DNA from: Bradyrhizobium sp. 200
GTDB lineage: Bacteria; Pseudomonadota; Alphaproteobacteria; Rhizobiales; Xanthobacteraceae
NCBI RefSeq assembly: GCF_023100945.1
Contig: NZ_CP064689.1
Coordinates: 7,794,001 to 7,858,000, forward strand
DNA length: 64,000 nt
Direction of reading: 5' to 3'
Below the pieces are notes generated by a model that ran no database searches, was not told the DNA's origin, and saw only the letters and a list, made by a program, of their open reading frames with translations. The translations under genes and the position numbers were made by a program. Every line of letters starts with the position of its first letter. Positions within the stretch are counted from its first letter, which is position 1. Shown one piece after another: positions 17,201 to 25,543 of this stretch.

Positions 17201-17362
17201 GGCCCCTAACGCGAGAGCCTCCGGCGAGCGACACCGTACCCGCGCAAGGGATCGAAGCCGGGACGGCCGAGACGCGTCAGCGGCTCGGTTCACGAGAGCC
17301 CGGTGCGGCGGAAGCCGCATGCGCACAGGCAGAAGAATCCGCTTGGACTTGAGTCAGAAGAT

Positions 17363-17545
17363 CTAGATTTCCTCGCGCGCATTCGTCTGGGCGTCATAGA
17401 TCCTGATCTGGAGCATGGGAGAACGCTTCTTTAGTTCTTCTCCACCTGCCCTGGCCCCGTCTTTGGTCGCAAATTCGGCTTTAAGTCGGCCGTCCACTTC
17501 AAGCGCGTAACCAGAGGCCGGCAGTTCACGGGTCGCTGCAACCAT
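17363..17545 (-). CDS. Small hypothetical protein (60 aa)
   Basis: A 60-residue protein starting MVAATRELPASGYALEVDGR and ending in QIRIYDAQTNAREEI. The pattern is a short beta-rich fold with a basic middle (LKKRSPML). ATG 17545 has an AAAGGA site upstream. Similar small proteins are common in Bradyrhizobium, but I know no function. It lies downstream of the nuclease gene in the opposite direction to the helicase block leader. Confidence 0.5.
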   Translation of the reverse strand: MVAATRELPASGYALEVDGRLKAEFATKDGARAGGEELKKRSPMLQIRIYDAQTNAREEI

Positions 17546-17680
17546 TTCAATCCTTTTGTGCAGTGAGGCGGTTGGGATCGATGGGTTAGCGTGAGTCGCC
17601 CAAACCACGCCAGAGCCACCTGCGCGACTGTGGGGATAGGCCCCCGTTCGTTGTGGATTGACGCCCCGCATTGGAGTTCA

Positions 17681-18205
17681 TCAAGGATGGGCATTTGCGT
17701 CGTCTGAACAGTCGGAGGGCTTTCCGCTTGCGCGGATGCAGGCGCGGTAGAGCCACGGCGCGACGTAGCTGCCCTTCCAGATTCCGCGGCCGGCGTGTTC
17801 GGCGTCGCGCTGAGCGCCACCATATCTCCCTTTGGAGTATTGGGGCCAATCCAGCGCCAAGCCCTTGCGTACAAGCCACTCGCCAAGATCGGTGCCGCCG
17901 GCTGAACAGGTCGCAATCGTCCGGCCATATGGGTCGAAGCTAACGGGCGAGCAGCTAACCGGACGCCGGGCAATGAATGCGTCGAGGTCATTTGCTGCCT
18001 GCGCGCCACAACGATATTGCGAACTGTCTTCGCCGCGGCATAGCTGGCTGCTCTCCGGCGCGTCGACACCCCAGAGCCGGATGCGCGTTCCCTGAATTTC
18101 CAGTGTGTCGCCATCAACGACACTGGCTTGACCAACAAGGTCATCAGCCAGCGCCTCGCCCGAGAAGAGCAGGAGCATCAATACCAGTGTCCGGCACTTG
18201 TTCAT
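17681..18205 (-). CDS. Secreted thermonuclease-family protein (SNase-like)
   Basis: A 174-residue protein with a signal peptide (LVLMLLLFSGEALA) and a staphylococcal-nuclease fold: ASVVDGDTLEIQGTRIRLWG, VDAPESSQLC, PVSFDPYGRTIATC and GLALDWPQYSKGRYG. The Arg and Glu/Asp catalytic positions (IRLWGVDAPE) are present. Pairs of Cys suggest a periplasmic, disulfide-bonded protein. Nucleases of this kind are frequent on rhizobial plasmids and may degrade or process extracellular DNA. Confidence 0.83.
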   Translation of the reverse strand: MNKCRTLVLMLLLFSGEALADDLVGQASVVDGDTLEIQGTRIRLWGVDAPESSQLCRGEDSSQYRCGAQAANDLDAFIARRPVSCSPVSFDPYGRTIATCSAGGTDLGEWLVRKGLALDWPQYSKGRYGGAQRDAEHAGRGIWKGSYVAPWLYRACIRASGKPSDCSDDANAHP

Positions 18206-18441
18206 GGTGTTGGATACCCCGTCGATTATCGCAAATCGCGCGGATTGAATTTCGGCCAGGTCTCGAGCGGCTTTAGTGATGGCAGATTCTCAGGCTCCTT
18301 GCGCCAGCTTGTTCGATGCCGATCAGCATCTAGCCGATCGGCAGCGGGCTTCCGCAACTTCGGAAAATCCGAAACTTCAATTGACTGGTCAGGCAAATCA
18401 GTATTCTATGGGGCACCTGGAATGTTTCCAGGGAGAATGTA

Positions 18442-18645
18442 ATGTCCGACCAGTGTTCCGAGCTCGTCGAGATTTCGAAGCTCAATGGCGATTTCAGGAG
18501 AAACTACGGCAAGGTATTGGGCGCCATTCTCTATCTTCGCTCTGTCAGTGCCGCGCGCGGACGTTCCTGGTTTTGGGCTGGCTTGGTTTCCTTCGCTTGT
18601 TCCGTCGCGTTGGCTTGGCTGGTGCGCCATGGCTGGACGAAGTGA
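18442..18645 (+). CDS. Small single-pass membrane protein (67 aa)
   Basis: A 67-residue frame, MSDQCSELVEISKLNGDFRR at the start and a single hydrophobic segment WFWAGLVSFACSVALAWLV near the end. A GGGAGAA site lies six bases before the ATG. It overlaps the 3' end of the serine recombinase gene by about 100 bp on the opposite strand, which makes it less certain. No family is recognised. Confidence 0.35.
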   Translation: MSDQCSELVEISKLNGDFRRNYGKVLGAILYLRSVSAARGRSWFWAGLVSFACSVALAWLVRHGWTK

Positions 18646-20209
18646 ACCTCGCTTTGATGTTCCGAAGAAGTTCATTCACAGTGTCTACGCGAACGGCCTT
18701 GTGGCGGGCCAATGCGCCGTCTGAAAGCGTTAGATATGGCTTCGCAGTGCCTGGTGAGGGCAACAGCACATAGTCCTGAACCACTTTGTTGGCCTCGTTC
18801 AGCCGCAAGAAAACACACAGCCTGGTTCGTTCCTTTCTCAGGTGGGCTCTCCACAGAGCAACATGATTGGGGGTCCTCCGCGCCATTCGCCGGACGACCT
18901 GAAACGAGATGATCTTGCTGCTTCCGTGCCGTGCAAGCCCTGCACCATCGTCGGTGAGATTCAACCGAATTCCGAAATCGGTCCTCAGCGCCTCTGCAAC
19001 CAGCCCTGCGAGCTTTGACAAAACCTCGGACCAATGATCTCGCACGTCAAACCATTCGCAGTCACGGGATCCTTGATAGCCGATGAGCGCGTAGGCTTGT
19101 CGTAGTGAGCCAAAATGCTTGATGTAGCATGCGACAGAAGGAAGGCCGGGCGCATTTTTAATGATGCGGGTCGTGAGTTTTCCCTTGCGACCGAGCGTCA
19201 AGCGCAGTCTCCGCAGCATCTGGTCTTCCGGGATCGAGATGTACCGCTCAGCCATGATCTTCTGAGCGCATGCAAAGAGATCCTGGTCGATCACCGGCGG
19301 CACCACGTCTGGGCTCCGAATCCACAGATGATCGGGATTGTTTACCTGCGTCTGTCCGAGACGGCGGGACGTTCGGTTGTAGACGAGATTGCCGATATAG
19401 TTCTCGTTCTTGAGAATAGAATGGACCATGATGTAGGTCCAAGGTCGCCCATGGTGATTGGCGATGTTCCCGCGATTGAGTTGCCGTGCGATTTCGACGT
19501 CGGTCTTTCGCTCTACGACGAACTGCTGGAATATCCATCTGACGACCGAGATCTCTTCGTCAGAACCGAGCCGAAGCCGCACACGATCGGTTTTCAGGGC
19601 CTTGTATTCGCCCTTCCTGAGACGACCTTTCGAGCGTTGCTCCTCATCGATCATCTCCCTGCCGAGCCCGAACGTGAGCGAGCCACCAACGCGATAGCCA
19701 AGGCCCGCTATGCGGCAGTGGCCGGCGTGCACCTTGACACCAAGCTCGCGGCTGAACTCGGCCGCCATGACACGCTTGATGTTCTTTAAAATGCTCGACA
19801 GAAGGCTTCCGTCGTTTTCGAATTGTTCAGCGCAATAGGCGACCTTGACGCCGCTTCGCCTGCATACAAACTCATAATGCGCGCTTTCATCGACATCCTG
19901 GAAGCGTCCCCATCGACTGACGTCGTAAACCAGAATGTGCTCAAAGTCCGTGTTTCCTGATTGAACATCCTTGATGAGTTCGGCGAGGGCAGGCCGACGG
20001 TTGATCCTCACTCCGCTGCGCCCTTCGTCGACATAAGTCCGAACGATGGTAAGCTTTCGTTGCTGCGCGTATGCCGCGATGGCGGCGGCCTGGTTCTGGG
20101 TCGAATAGCGCTGAAGATCGGTGGACATTCGAACATATTGCGCCGCGCGGAGAGCCTTGTGGGCTTTTGCCAGTTGCGTATTGCGGCGGACGACGAGCGC
20201 ATTGACCAT
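18545..20209 (-). CDS. Large serine recombinase
   Basis: A 554-residue protein with a resolvase catalytic domain (YVRMSTDLQRYSTQNQ with the nucleophilic Ser, VYDVSRWGRF, EFSRELGVKV), then a recombinase domain (IFQQFVVERKTDVEIARQLN, HSILKNENYIGNLVYNR) and a variable zinc-ribbon/C-terminal part. Such enzymes integrate, excise or invert elements. It lies beside the NHEJ gene cluster, between two direct repeats, so it may have moved that block. The basic tail is long and unusual. Confidence 0.88.
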   Translation of the reverse strand: MVNALVVRRNTQLAKAHKALRAAQYVRMSTDLQRYSTQNQAAAIAAYAQQRKLTIVRTYVDEGRSGVRINRRPALAELIKDVQSGNTDFEHILVYDVSRWGRFQDVDESAHYEFVCRRSGVKVAYCAEQFENDGSLLSSILKNIKRVMAAEFSRELGVKVHAGHCRIAGLGYRVGGSLTFGLGREMIDEEQRSKGRLRKGEYKALKTDRVRLRLGSDEEISVVRWIFQQFVVERKTDVEIARQLNRGNIANHHGRPWTYIMVHSILKNENYIGNLVYNRTSRRLGQTQVNNPDHLWIRSPDVVPPVIDQDLFACAQKIMAERYISIPEDQMLRRLRLTLGRKGKLTTRIIKNAPGLPSVACYIKHFGSLRQAYALIGYQGSRDCEWFDVRDHWSEVLSKLAGLVAEALRTDFGIRLNLTDDGAGLARHGSSKIISFQVVRRMARRTPNHVALWRAHLRKERTRLCVFLRLNEANKVVQDYVLLPSPGTAKPYLTLSDGALARHKAVRVDTVNELLRNIKARFTSSSHGAPAKPTRRNKRRKPSQPKTRNVRARH

Positions 20210-20414
20210 GGACTTACCTCGATCACTCGGCTCGCGGGTAATCCAATCCTCGAACCGGCTTCAGTGCAAGGGCCGCCGGTTCACGCTGGCAGGGCCGTAG
20301 GCATTGGAAAACCCGCCAAGTTGGCCGCTTCTGCCACGGCAAGGGCGAACGAGCCTGAACGATAAACGCTTGAAGGGGACCGCTGGCCTTCACGCGTGGG
20401 TGCCGCCACAGAAA

Positions 20415-21029
20415 CTAACCCCGCGCGCGCCGCAAGGCGGCTTGCAATCGCTCTTTCTCCTTATCCCAGCGGGCTTCTTCGGTTTGCGATCTCTTCTCAA
20501 GAGCCTCGACCTCAGCCTGGATGGCGGCCGATCGCTTCGCGTGATTCTGCTCGGCCTTGTCCAACGCAGCCTGTGCCTTGTCGACCGCCTGCTGACGGCG
20601 TTCACGCTCCTTCTGCCTCGCGGCCTCCTCCCTCGCCCGTTCAACATCGCGGCGCTTCTGTTCCCGTTCGTAGGCGAGAGCGGCCTTTCGCTCCGCAGCC
20701 TCGTCGACAGGGCGAGAGGAAGGCTTCTTCGCCTTTGGGCCTTTCGACTTGCGGGCGGCTTTCGTTGATCCGCCGCCACCAAGATTGGAGGGCAGTTCAG
20801 CATGCTCGCTGAAAGGTCGGTCGGATCCGACCGGGCGCCTGAGAACGACGCCGGGCTTTGCCATGGTCGCGGCGATGACGTCGGGATCGTGGCTCTCCTT
20901 CGCAGCGCCTTGGTGGAAGAGATTGCTGTCTGCGCCCCACGCTTCCAGAGCCGCTTTCATGGAGGGAGCGGCGATCGCAAGATCGAAGAAACCTAGCGAA
21001 GTCTGGTAAGTCTTGAGTTTTCTGGCCAT
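20415..21029 (-). CDS. TolA-like coiled-coil protein near NHEJ genes
   Basis: A 204-residue protein. Residues 1-80 are a conserved globular part (YQTSLGFFDLAIAAPSMKAA; WGADSNLFHQGAAKES; DVIAATMAKPGVVLRRPVG). Residues 90-204 are Lys/Arg/Glu-rich coiled coil. Homologues are often mis-annotated as cell envelope TolA proteins; they commonly sit beside ku and ligD in Bradyrhizobium. ATG 21029 is chosen over longer frames by the conserved MARKLKTYQTSLGFF start. A link with DNA repair is inferred only from position. Confidence 0.65.
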   Translation of the reverse strand: MARKLKTYQTSLGFFDLAIAAPSMKAALEAWGADSNLFHQGAAKESHDPDVIAATMAKPGVVLRRPVGSDRPFSEHAELPSNLGGGGSTKAARKSKGPKAKKPSSRPVDEAAERKAALAYEREQKRRDVERAREEAARQKERERRQQAVDKAQAALDKAEQNHAKRSAAIQAEVEALEKRSQTEEARWDKEKERLQAALRRARG

Positions 21030-21182
21030 CGGTCTGATCAGCCCTTCCCGTTCGATAGTCAACGTCGCGCACTCCGGGATTTGCCGCGGCGTCTGACGGA
21101 ACATGCCATGGCTTTGAGCGTTCCCTCATTCTTGAAGGACGTCCATGCATTACGCAACGCGCTCTGAAGAATTGGCCCTTGA

Positions 21183-22130
21183 ATGAGCCGGACGTCGACC
21201 CTGCCCAAGCGCCTGCAGCCGATGCTCGCTACGCTCACCGACGCGCCTTTCGACGACCCCGGCTGGGTTTTCGAGGACAAGTACGACGGCTTCCGGATGA
21301 TCGCGGAAATCCGGCGGGGCAAGGTTGCACTCTATAGCCGCAACGGCAAGATCATCAGCCGCAGCTATATCGATGTCGCCAAAGCGCTGGAGGGCGTGAA
21401 GGGCGACGCCGTGATCGACGGCGAGCTCGTCGCGATCGGAAGGGACGGCGTCTCGCATTTCCAGCTGCTTCAAAACGCGCTGCGCCATGAAGCGAAGCTG
21501 CTGTATTACGCCTTCGATCTCATGTTTCAGAACGCAGCGGACTTACGCAAACAGCCTCTTCTCGAGCGCAAGGAGCGGCTGAAAGCGATCCTGCCGCGCC
21601 ACCGGCTGATCGCCTTCAGCCGTCACCGCAAAGCGAACGGCACGAAATTTTTCGCCGAGGCCGAGCGGAAGGGTCTGGAAGGCGTCATGGCGAAGCGCGC
21701 CGACAGCGCGTATGCGTCCGGAAGCCGGACCCCGGATTGGCTGAAGATCAAGACGGCAAAGCGGCAGGAAGTGGTGATCGCCGGCTTCACGGCGCCCCGG
21801 CGCACCAGGCCGTTCTTCGGCGCCCTGGTTCTCGCCGTGCGGGAAGACGACGCATGGCGCTACATCGGACATGTCGGCACTGGCTTCAGCCACAGGGTCC
21901 TGGAAGGCCTCCATGCCAAGCTCGTAAAGCTGACGACCCCTAAATCACCCTTCCCTGCCAACGTGAAGGACGAGGCCGCCACGACCTGGGTCAGGCCCTC
22001 GTTGGTTGCCGAGGTCAAATTCGCGGAGTGGACGAGTAAGGGCGAACTGCGCCAGCCCGTCTACCTCGGGCTCAGGTCCGACAAGCGGGCGAAGGATGTC
22101 GTGCGCGAGCCAGAACGTCCGCACAAATAG
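21183..22130 (+). CDS. ligD: ATP-dependent DNA ligase, LigD type
   Basis: A 315-residue ligase with the adenylation motif EDKYDGFRMIAEIR (catalytic Lys), GDAVIDGELVAI, YYAFDLMF, GLEGVMAKR and WLKIKTAKRQE, followed by an OB-fold (VGTGFSHRVLEGLHAKLVKL; AEVKFAEWTSKGELRQPVYL). It corresponds to the ligase domain of LigD without the polymerase and phosphoesterase domains. With Ku it seals double-strand breaks by non-homologous end joining. It is transcribed towards the Ku cluster. Confidence 0.9.
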   Translation: MSRTSTLPKRLQPMLATLTDAPFDDPGWVFEDKYDGFRMIAEIRRGKVALYSRNGKIISRSYIDVAKALEGVKGDAVIDGELVAIGRDGVSHFQLLQNALRHEAKLLYYAFDLMFQNAADLRKQPLLERKERLKAILPRHRLIAFSRHRKANGTKFFAEAERKGLEGVMAKRADSAYASGSRTPDWLKIKTAKRQEVVIAGFTAPRRTRPFFGALVLAVREDDAWRYIGHVGTGFSHRVLEGLHAKLVKLTTPKSPFPANVKDEAATTWVRPSLVAEVKFAEWTSKGELRQPVYLGLRSDKRAKDVVREPERPHK

Positions 22131-22215
22131 CACTTCCCTTCGGCCGTAACCAGCAAACGGAACGAACTAGCGCATTCGCCTCCTCCGCTGTGAATTCCCC
22201 TTCGCGGTGGTGCGC

Positions 22216-22677
22216 TCAGTCGCCGCCAAGGTCGTGGATTTCCGGTCGCATGCCCTCACGCGTGACTTCGAGCGTCGCAAGCGTGATCGGCAGCTTGAAG
22301 CGCCGGCGTCCCGCGCTGCCGGGATTGAGGTAGAGAATGCCACCGACCGTGTCGATCTTCGGCACGTGGGAATGCCCGGAGACGATGACGTCGATGCCGG
22401 CGCCGGGATCGGCCTTCAGTGTTTTCAGGTCGTGCAGAACGTAGATTGACTTTCCCGCCAAGCGCACGAGCTTCGTGTCGGGGTATTCGCGGGCCCACTC
22501 GCCGTCCACATTTCCACGGATGGCCGTGACAGGCGCGATCCGGCGAAGCGCGTCGACGATCTCGGGGCGCCCGATGTCGCCGGCATGAATGATGTGATCG
22601 ACGCCCGTCAGGCCTCGTTCCGCCTCGGGCCTCAACAAGCCGTGCGTGTCCGAAATGATTCCAATCCTGAACATCAT
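22216..22677 (-). CDS. YfcE/MJ0936-type metallophosphoesterase
   Basis: A 153-residue phosphodiesterase with the calcineurin-like motifs: IGIISDTHG, HAGDIGRPEI, IRGNVDGEW, VSGHSHVPKI and NPGSAGRRR. These bind two metal ions and hydrolyse phosphodiesters; the natural substrate is unknown. Its ATG overlaps the Nudix stop in an ATGA arrangement. It may clean DNA ends in the NHEJ setting, which is an inference from neighbours. Confidence 0.88.
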   Translation of the reverse strand: MMFRIGIISDTHGLLRPEAERGLTGVDHIIHAGDIGRPEIVDALRRIAPVTAIRGNVDGEWAREYPDTKLVRLAGKSIYVLHDLKTLKADPGAGIDVIVSGHSHVPKIDTVGGILYLNPGSAGRRRFKLPITLATLEVTREGMRPEIHDLGGD

Positions 22678-23177
22678 TTCCCGGCGCTCTCAACCGCGAT
22701 CGCCAAAAGACGATCGAGAAGCTCAACCTGCCCGGACAGCATCTTCGTCCGTGCGAACTCGACATCGAACCATTCCGCGCGGTCGACTTCGGGAAAGCTC
22801 TGCCTTCGACCGCTTCGGGGCGGCCATTCAATATCGAAGGTATTGCTTGTCAGCGCCGCCGGGTCAAAATGGCCCTCTCCGGCGAATGCGATGACGCGCT
22901 TCCCTCCTCGCTGTCGGACCTCCCCCAGGGCCTGCAGTGGACCAATCGAAGCGCCCGGGCCGAGTTCTTCGGCAAACTCACGCCGCGCGACGTACTCAGG
23001 AGCATCCGCGGCATCGATTTCGCCCTTCGGAATGGACCAGGCGCCATCATCCTTCTTGCGCCAGAACGGACCGCCGGGATGAACGAGCAGAACCTCAAGT
23101 CCGCGAGCGCCCTTGCGGTAGGCGAGAATGCCCGCGCTCAAGGTTGATCTCCTGGAGGTCCTTTTCAGCGCAGCCAT
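22674..23177 (-). CDS. Nudix hydrolase
   Basis: A 167-residue protein with the Nudix box GEIDAADAPEYVARREFAEE followed by LG, and the upstream segment SAGILAYRKGARGLEVLLVHPGGPFW. It is of the type often encoded next to ku in rhizobia. The Nudix fold cleaves nucleoside diphosphate derivatives. ATG 23177 is the best start; upstream codons give unlike sequence. It is coupled to the phosphoesterase gene and lies about 70 bp beyond ku. Confidence 0.87.
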   Translation of the reverse strand: MAALKRTSRRSTLSAGILAYRKGARGLEVLLVHPGGPFWRKKDDGAWSIPKGEIDAADAPEYVARREFAEELGPGASIGPLQALGEVRQRGGKRVIAFAGEGHFDPAALTSNTFDIEWPPRSGRRQSFPEVDRAEWFDVEFARTKMLSGQVELLDRLLAIAVESAGK

Positions 23178-23243
23178 ATCGCTCCCTGCTGCCGCGGACA
23201 CGAAGCAGCGGCCGTCTGGCGTCACTGGATGCTTAACGAGACG

Positions 23244-24173
23244 CTAGGCCGACTTGCGCTGCGGTTTGGCCGCCGGCTTCTTCGGCGCGGCCTCTTTCGC
23301 CGGCTTCTTGCCTGCGATCGGCATCAGCATTTCCTTCTGCCCGGCCGCCGCCTTGCGCGCCTTCTTGGCTGGCTTCTTCGGCGCCTCTGTCGCTGCCGCG
23401 CCTCCTCCGATGCTCTTCCGCAGCGCGTCCATCAAGTCGACCACGTTCTCACCGCGGGGACGGGCTTTCGCGGTGATGGGTTTACCGGCGCGCTTCTGGT
23501 TGATGAGATCGATGAGGGCGGTTTCGTATTGGTCTTCGAATTTATCCGGCTCGAAATGTCCCGCCTTCTGGTTGACGATGTGCTTGGCAAGATCAAGCAT
23601 GTCCTTGGTGACTTTGACGTCCTGAATATCGTCGAAATACTCGTCCGCGGAACGCACCTCGTACGGATAGCGCAGCAGCGTTCCCATCAGCCCCTTGTCG
23701 AGCGGCTCCAGCGCGATGATGTGTTCGCGATTGGTCAGCACCACCCGACCAATCGCGACCTTGTTCATTTCCCGGATCGTTTCGCGAATGACCGCGAAAG
23801 CGTCGTGCCCAACCTTACCGTCAGGACGCAGGTAGTAGGGGCGAATGAGATAACGCGGATCAATCTCGCTGCGGTCGACGAACTCGTCGATCTCGATCGT
23901 TCGCGTCGATTCCAGCTCGACGTTCTCAAGCTCCTCCTTCGTCACCTCGATAAATGTGTCGGTGTCGACCTTGTAGCCCTTGACGATGTCCTCGTTGTCG
24001 ACCTCCTCGCCGGTATCAGCGTCCACTTTGGCGTACTTGATGCGGTGACCGGTCTTCCGGTTGAGCTGGTTGAAAGAGACCTTTTCGGATTCTGACGTGG
24101 CCGGATAGAGCGCTACCGGACAGGTGACGAGGGAAAGACGCAGGAAGCCTTTCCAGTTAGCGCGGGGGGCCAT
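23244..24173 (-). CDS. ku: Ku protein, NHEJ
   Basis: A 309-residue Ku homodimer protein: MAPRANWKGFLRLSLVTCPV at the start, then VSFNQLNRKTGHRIKYAKVD, a long central beta-barrel (IVKGYKVDTDTFIEVTKEEL; VGRVVLTNREHIIALEPLD-like), FDDIQDVKVTKDMLDLAKHI and a Lys/Ala-rich C-terminal tail (KKPAKKARKAAAGQ). Ku binds broken DNA ends and recruits LigD. The start is the conserved MAPRANWKG. The tail is the basic extension usual in rhizobial Ku proteins. Confidence 0.93.
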   Translation of the reverse strand: MAPRANWKGFLRLSLVTCPVALYPATSESEKVSFNQLNRKTGHRIKYAKVDADTGEEVDNEDIVKGYKVDTDTFIEVTKEELENVELESTRTIEIDEFVDRSEIDPRYLIRPYYLRPDGKVGHDAFAVIRETIREMNKVAIGRVVLTNREHIIALEPLDKGLMGTLLRYPYEVRSADEYFDDIQDVKVTKDMLDLAKHIVNQKAGHFEPDKFEDQYETALIDLINQKRAGKPITAKARPRGENVVDLMDALRKSIGGGAAATEAPKKPAKKARKAAAGQKEMLMPIAGKKPAKEAAPKKPAAKPQRKSA

Positions 24174-24317
24174 GAGGGGGAACTCCAGTACTGATGCTGG
24201 ATTCAAGACGAATGGCCCGGCTTGGTTCCGACATCGCGACCTTTCCAACAGGAGGATTTTTCACGGAGAAGCCCTCGATCGGGCTCGACCTTTGTTCTCT
24301 TTATGTTCTAATTCGGA

Positions 24318-24713
24318 ATGACTGATCGACCCGCGGGCTGGCGCATGCCGACCCCAAAACAGATGGAAAAGCTGGCCGCAGAAGCCGCCCGGAGGCGACG
24401 CCCCTCCTCTGCGCCTCCGGAAGCGCCGCTTCCGGCGGAGTATTGGGAATCGGTCCTGAAAGACCCTCGCGTGGCCGCGACCGGAGCCGAGAAGCGACAG
24501 CGACGTCTTTTCGAGATTCAACGCCACGTGCTGCGCATCTCCTGCCGCCGCTGCGAGCGGACCGTGGAAATCCAGACCGCTGATGCAGTCCGATTGTATG
24601 GCGGCAACGCGGTCTGGAAGGACGTGGCGCAGCGGTTGCTCAACAACACCTGCCAGCAGCGCACCGGCAGGCATGAAGAAGACGGGTGCTGGCCGGCGTT
24701 CGAGACGTCCTAG
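24318..24713 (+). CDS. Hypothetical protein with CxxC motif
   Basis: A 131-residue protein. The N-terminus is basic and Pro-rich (MPTPKQMEKLAAEAARRRRP). The C-terminal half has ISCRRCERTVEIQTADAVRL and then a second Cys pair spread over NNTCQQRTGRHEEDGCWP, which looks like a degenerate zinc ribbon. It diverges from ku by 145 bp. This family is frequent in Bradyrhizobium accessory DNA; no function is known to me. Confidence 0.6.
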   Translation: MTDRPAGWRMPTPKQMEKLAAEAARRRRPSSAPPEAPLPAEYWESVLKDPRVAATGAEKRQRRLFEIQRHVLRISCRRCERTVEIQTADAVRLYGGNAVWKDVAQRLLNNTCQQRTGRHEEDGCWPAFETS

Positions 24714-24757
24714 CCCGTTCCGGAACGCGATCCGATCCTTGCGCCTGGATAGTCCGG

Positions 24758-25207
24758 ATGGCCCCGAAGTATCACCCCACGCCGCTGTCGGGCGGTGATC
24801 GCAAGGCTCTGGCAAAGGAGCTCGGCAAGGCACGCGCGATGGCCAACATGCTTGCTGCCCAATCGGCGGAGATGCGGGCCAAGGGCGAGGCCATGATCCA
24901 GCAAGCAGACAGGTTGCTTTGCGAAAGCTGGAACGAGCGCATGTGGAGCGACGGCGAACCGATCGATCCGTCGCCCACCATCGACCAGGCCGTGAACGGA
25001 GGCTTCCCCTGGCTTGAGATCAGGTGCGCTCGCTGCAAGACGCCGAGCGACGTCGACCTTGCGGCTATGAAGCACCCGCCAACCACCTTCGTGCATGATC
25101 TCGCCAGCCGGCTGCGCTGCCGCAAATGCGCCAAGGCGGGCCGGCGTCCGTCCGCGACTCTGCTACAACTGGCTTGGCAGCCTCGCCACCCTCGAACCGA
25201 AACCTGA
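24758..25207 (+). CDS. Zinc-ribbon hypothetical protein
   Basis: A 149-residue protein. Residues 1-70 are an amphipathic helical region (LGKARAMANMLAAQSAEMRA). Residues 85-135 form a two-Cys-pair zinc ribbon: IRCARCKTPSDVDL and LRCRKCAKAGRRP. A truncated copy of the zinc-ribbon half is at 16777-16967. It starts 44 bp after the preceding CxxC protein and the two may be an operon. DNA or RNA binding is plausible; the role is unknown. Confidence 0.65.
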   Translation: MAPKYHPTPLSGGDRKALAKELGKARAMANMLAAQSAEMRAKGEAMIQQADRLLCESWNERMWSDGEPIDPSPTIDQAVNGGFPWLEIRCARCKTPSDVDLAAMKHPPTTFVHDLASRLRCRKCAKAGRRPSATLLQLAWQPRHPRTET

Positions 25208-25210
25208 CCG

Positions 25211-25470
25211 ATGTGCAATCTCTATTCGATCACGACAAACCAGGCCGCGATCATCGCGCTGTTCCGCGTCGTGAACCGATACGTTGGCAATCTGGTGCCG
25301 ATGCCCGGCCTGTTTCCGGACTACCAGGCACCGATCGTGCGGAACGGAGCCGAAGGCCGCGAGCTCGCTATGGCGCGATGGGATGCCATCGTCATCAAAG
25401 GCACTGATGGACGCCACGAAGAAGCGAGCCGAAAAGTTGCAGGCCAAGGGCAAGCCGGTCGATTTTTGCC
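25211..25470 (+). pseudogene. SRAP (YedK/HMCES-like) gene, truncated and frameshifted
   Basis: The frame from ATG 25211 begins MCNLYSITTNQAAIIALFRV, with the catalytic Cys2 of SRAP proteins, and continues to MPGLFPDYQAPIVRN and MARW. At about 25381 the reading frame changes. The next frame reads GMPSSSKALMDATKKRAEK and then KLQAKGKPVDF, the expected SRAP continuation. Family sequence ends near 25470. The remaining two thirds are absent from the window. SRAP proteins crosslink abasic sites in ssDNA. The break marks the probable left edge of the defence island. Confidence 0.75.
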
Positions 25471-25543
25471 AGCACTATTGTTGCTGGATTCTTGGGGGCG
25501 ATGAAGCCGCGCGGTTGTCGATCTTGGTCAAGACGAGAAGAGA

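Noticed and set aside
19115..19789. 224-codon plus-strand frame
   Set aside because: It is antisense to the serine recombinase, whose catalytic motifs are clear.
23229..24095. 288-codon plus-strand frame
   Set aside because: Antisense to ku; Ku motifs on the minus strand are decisive.
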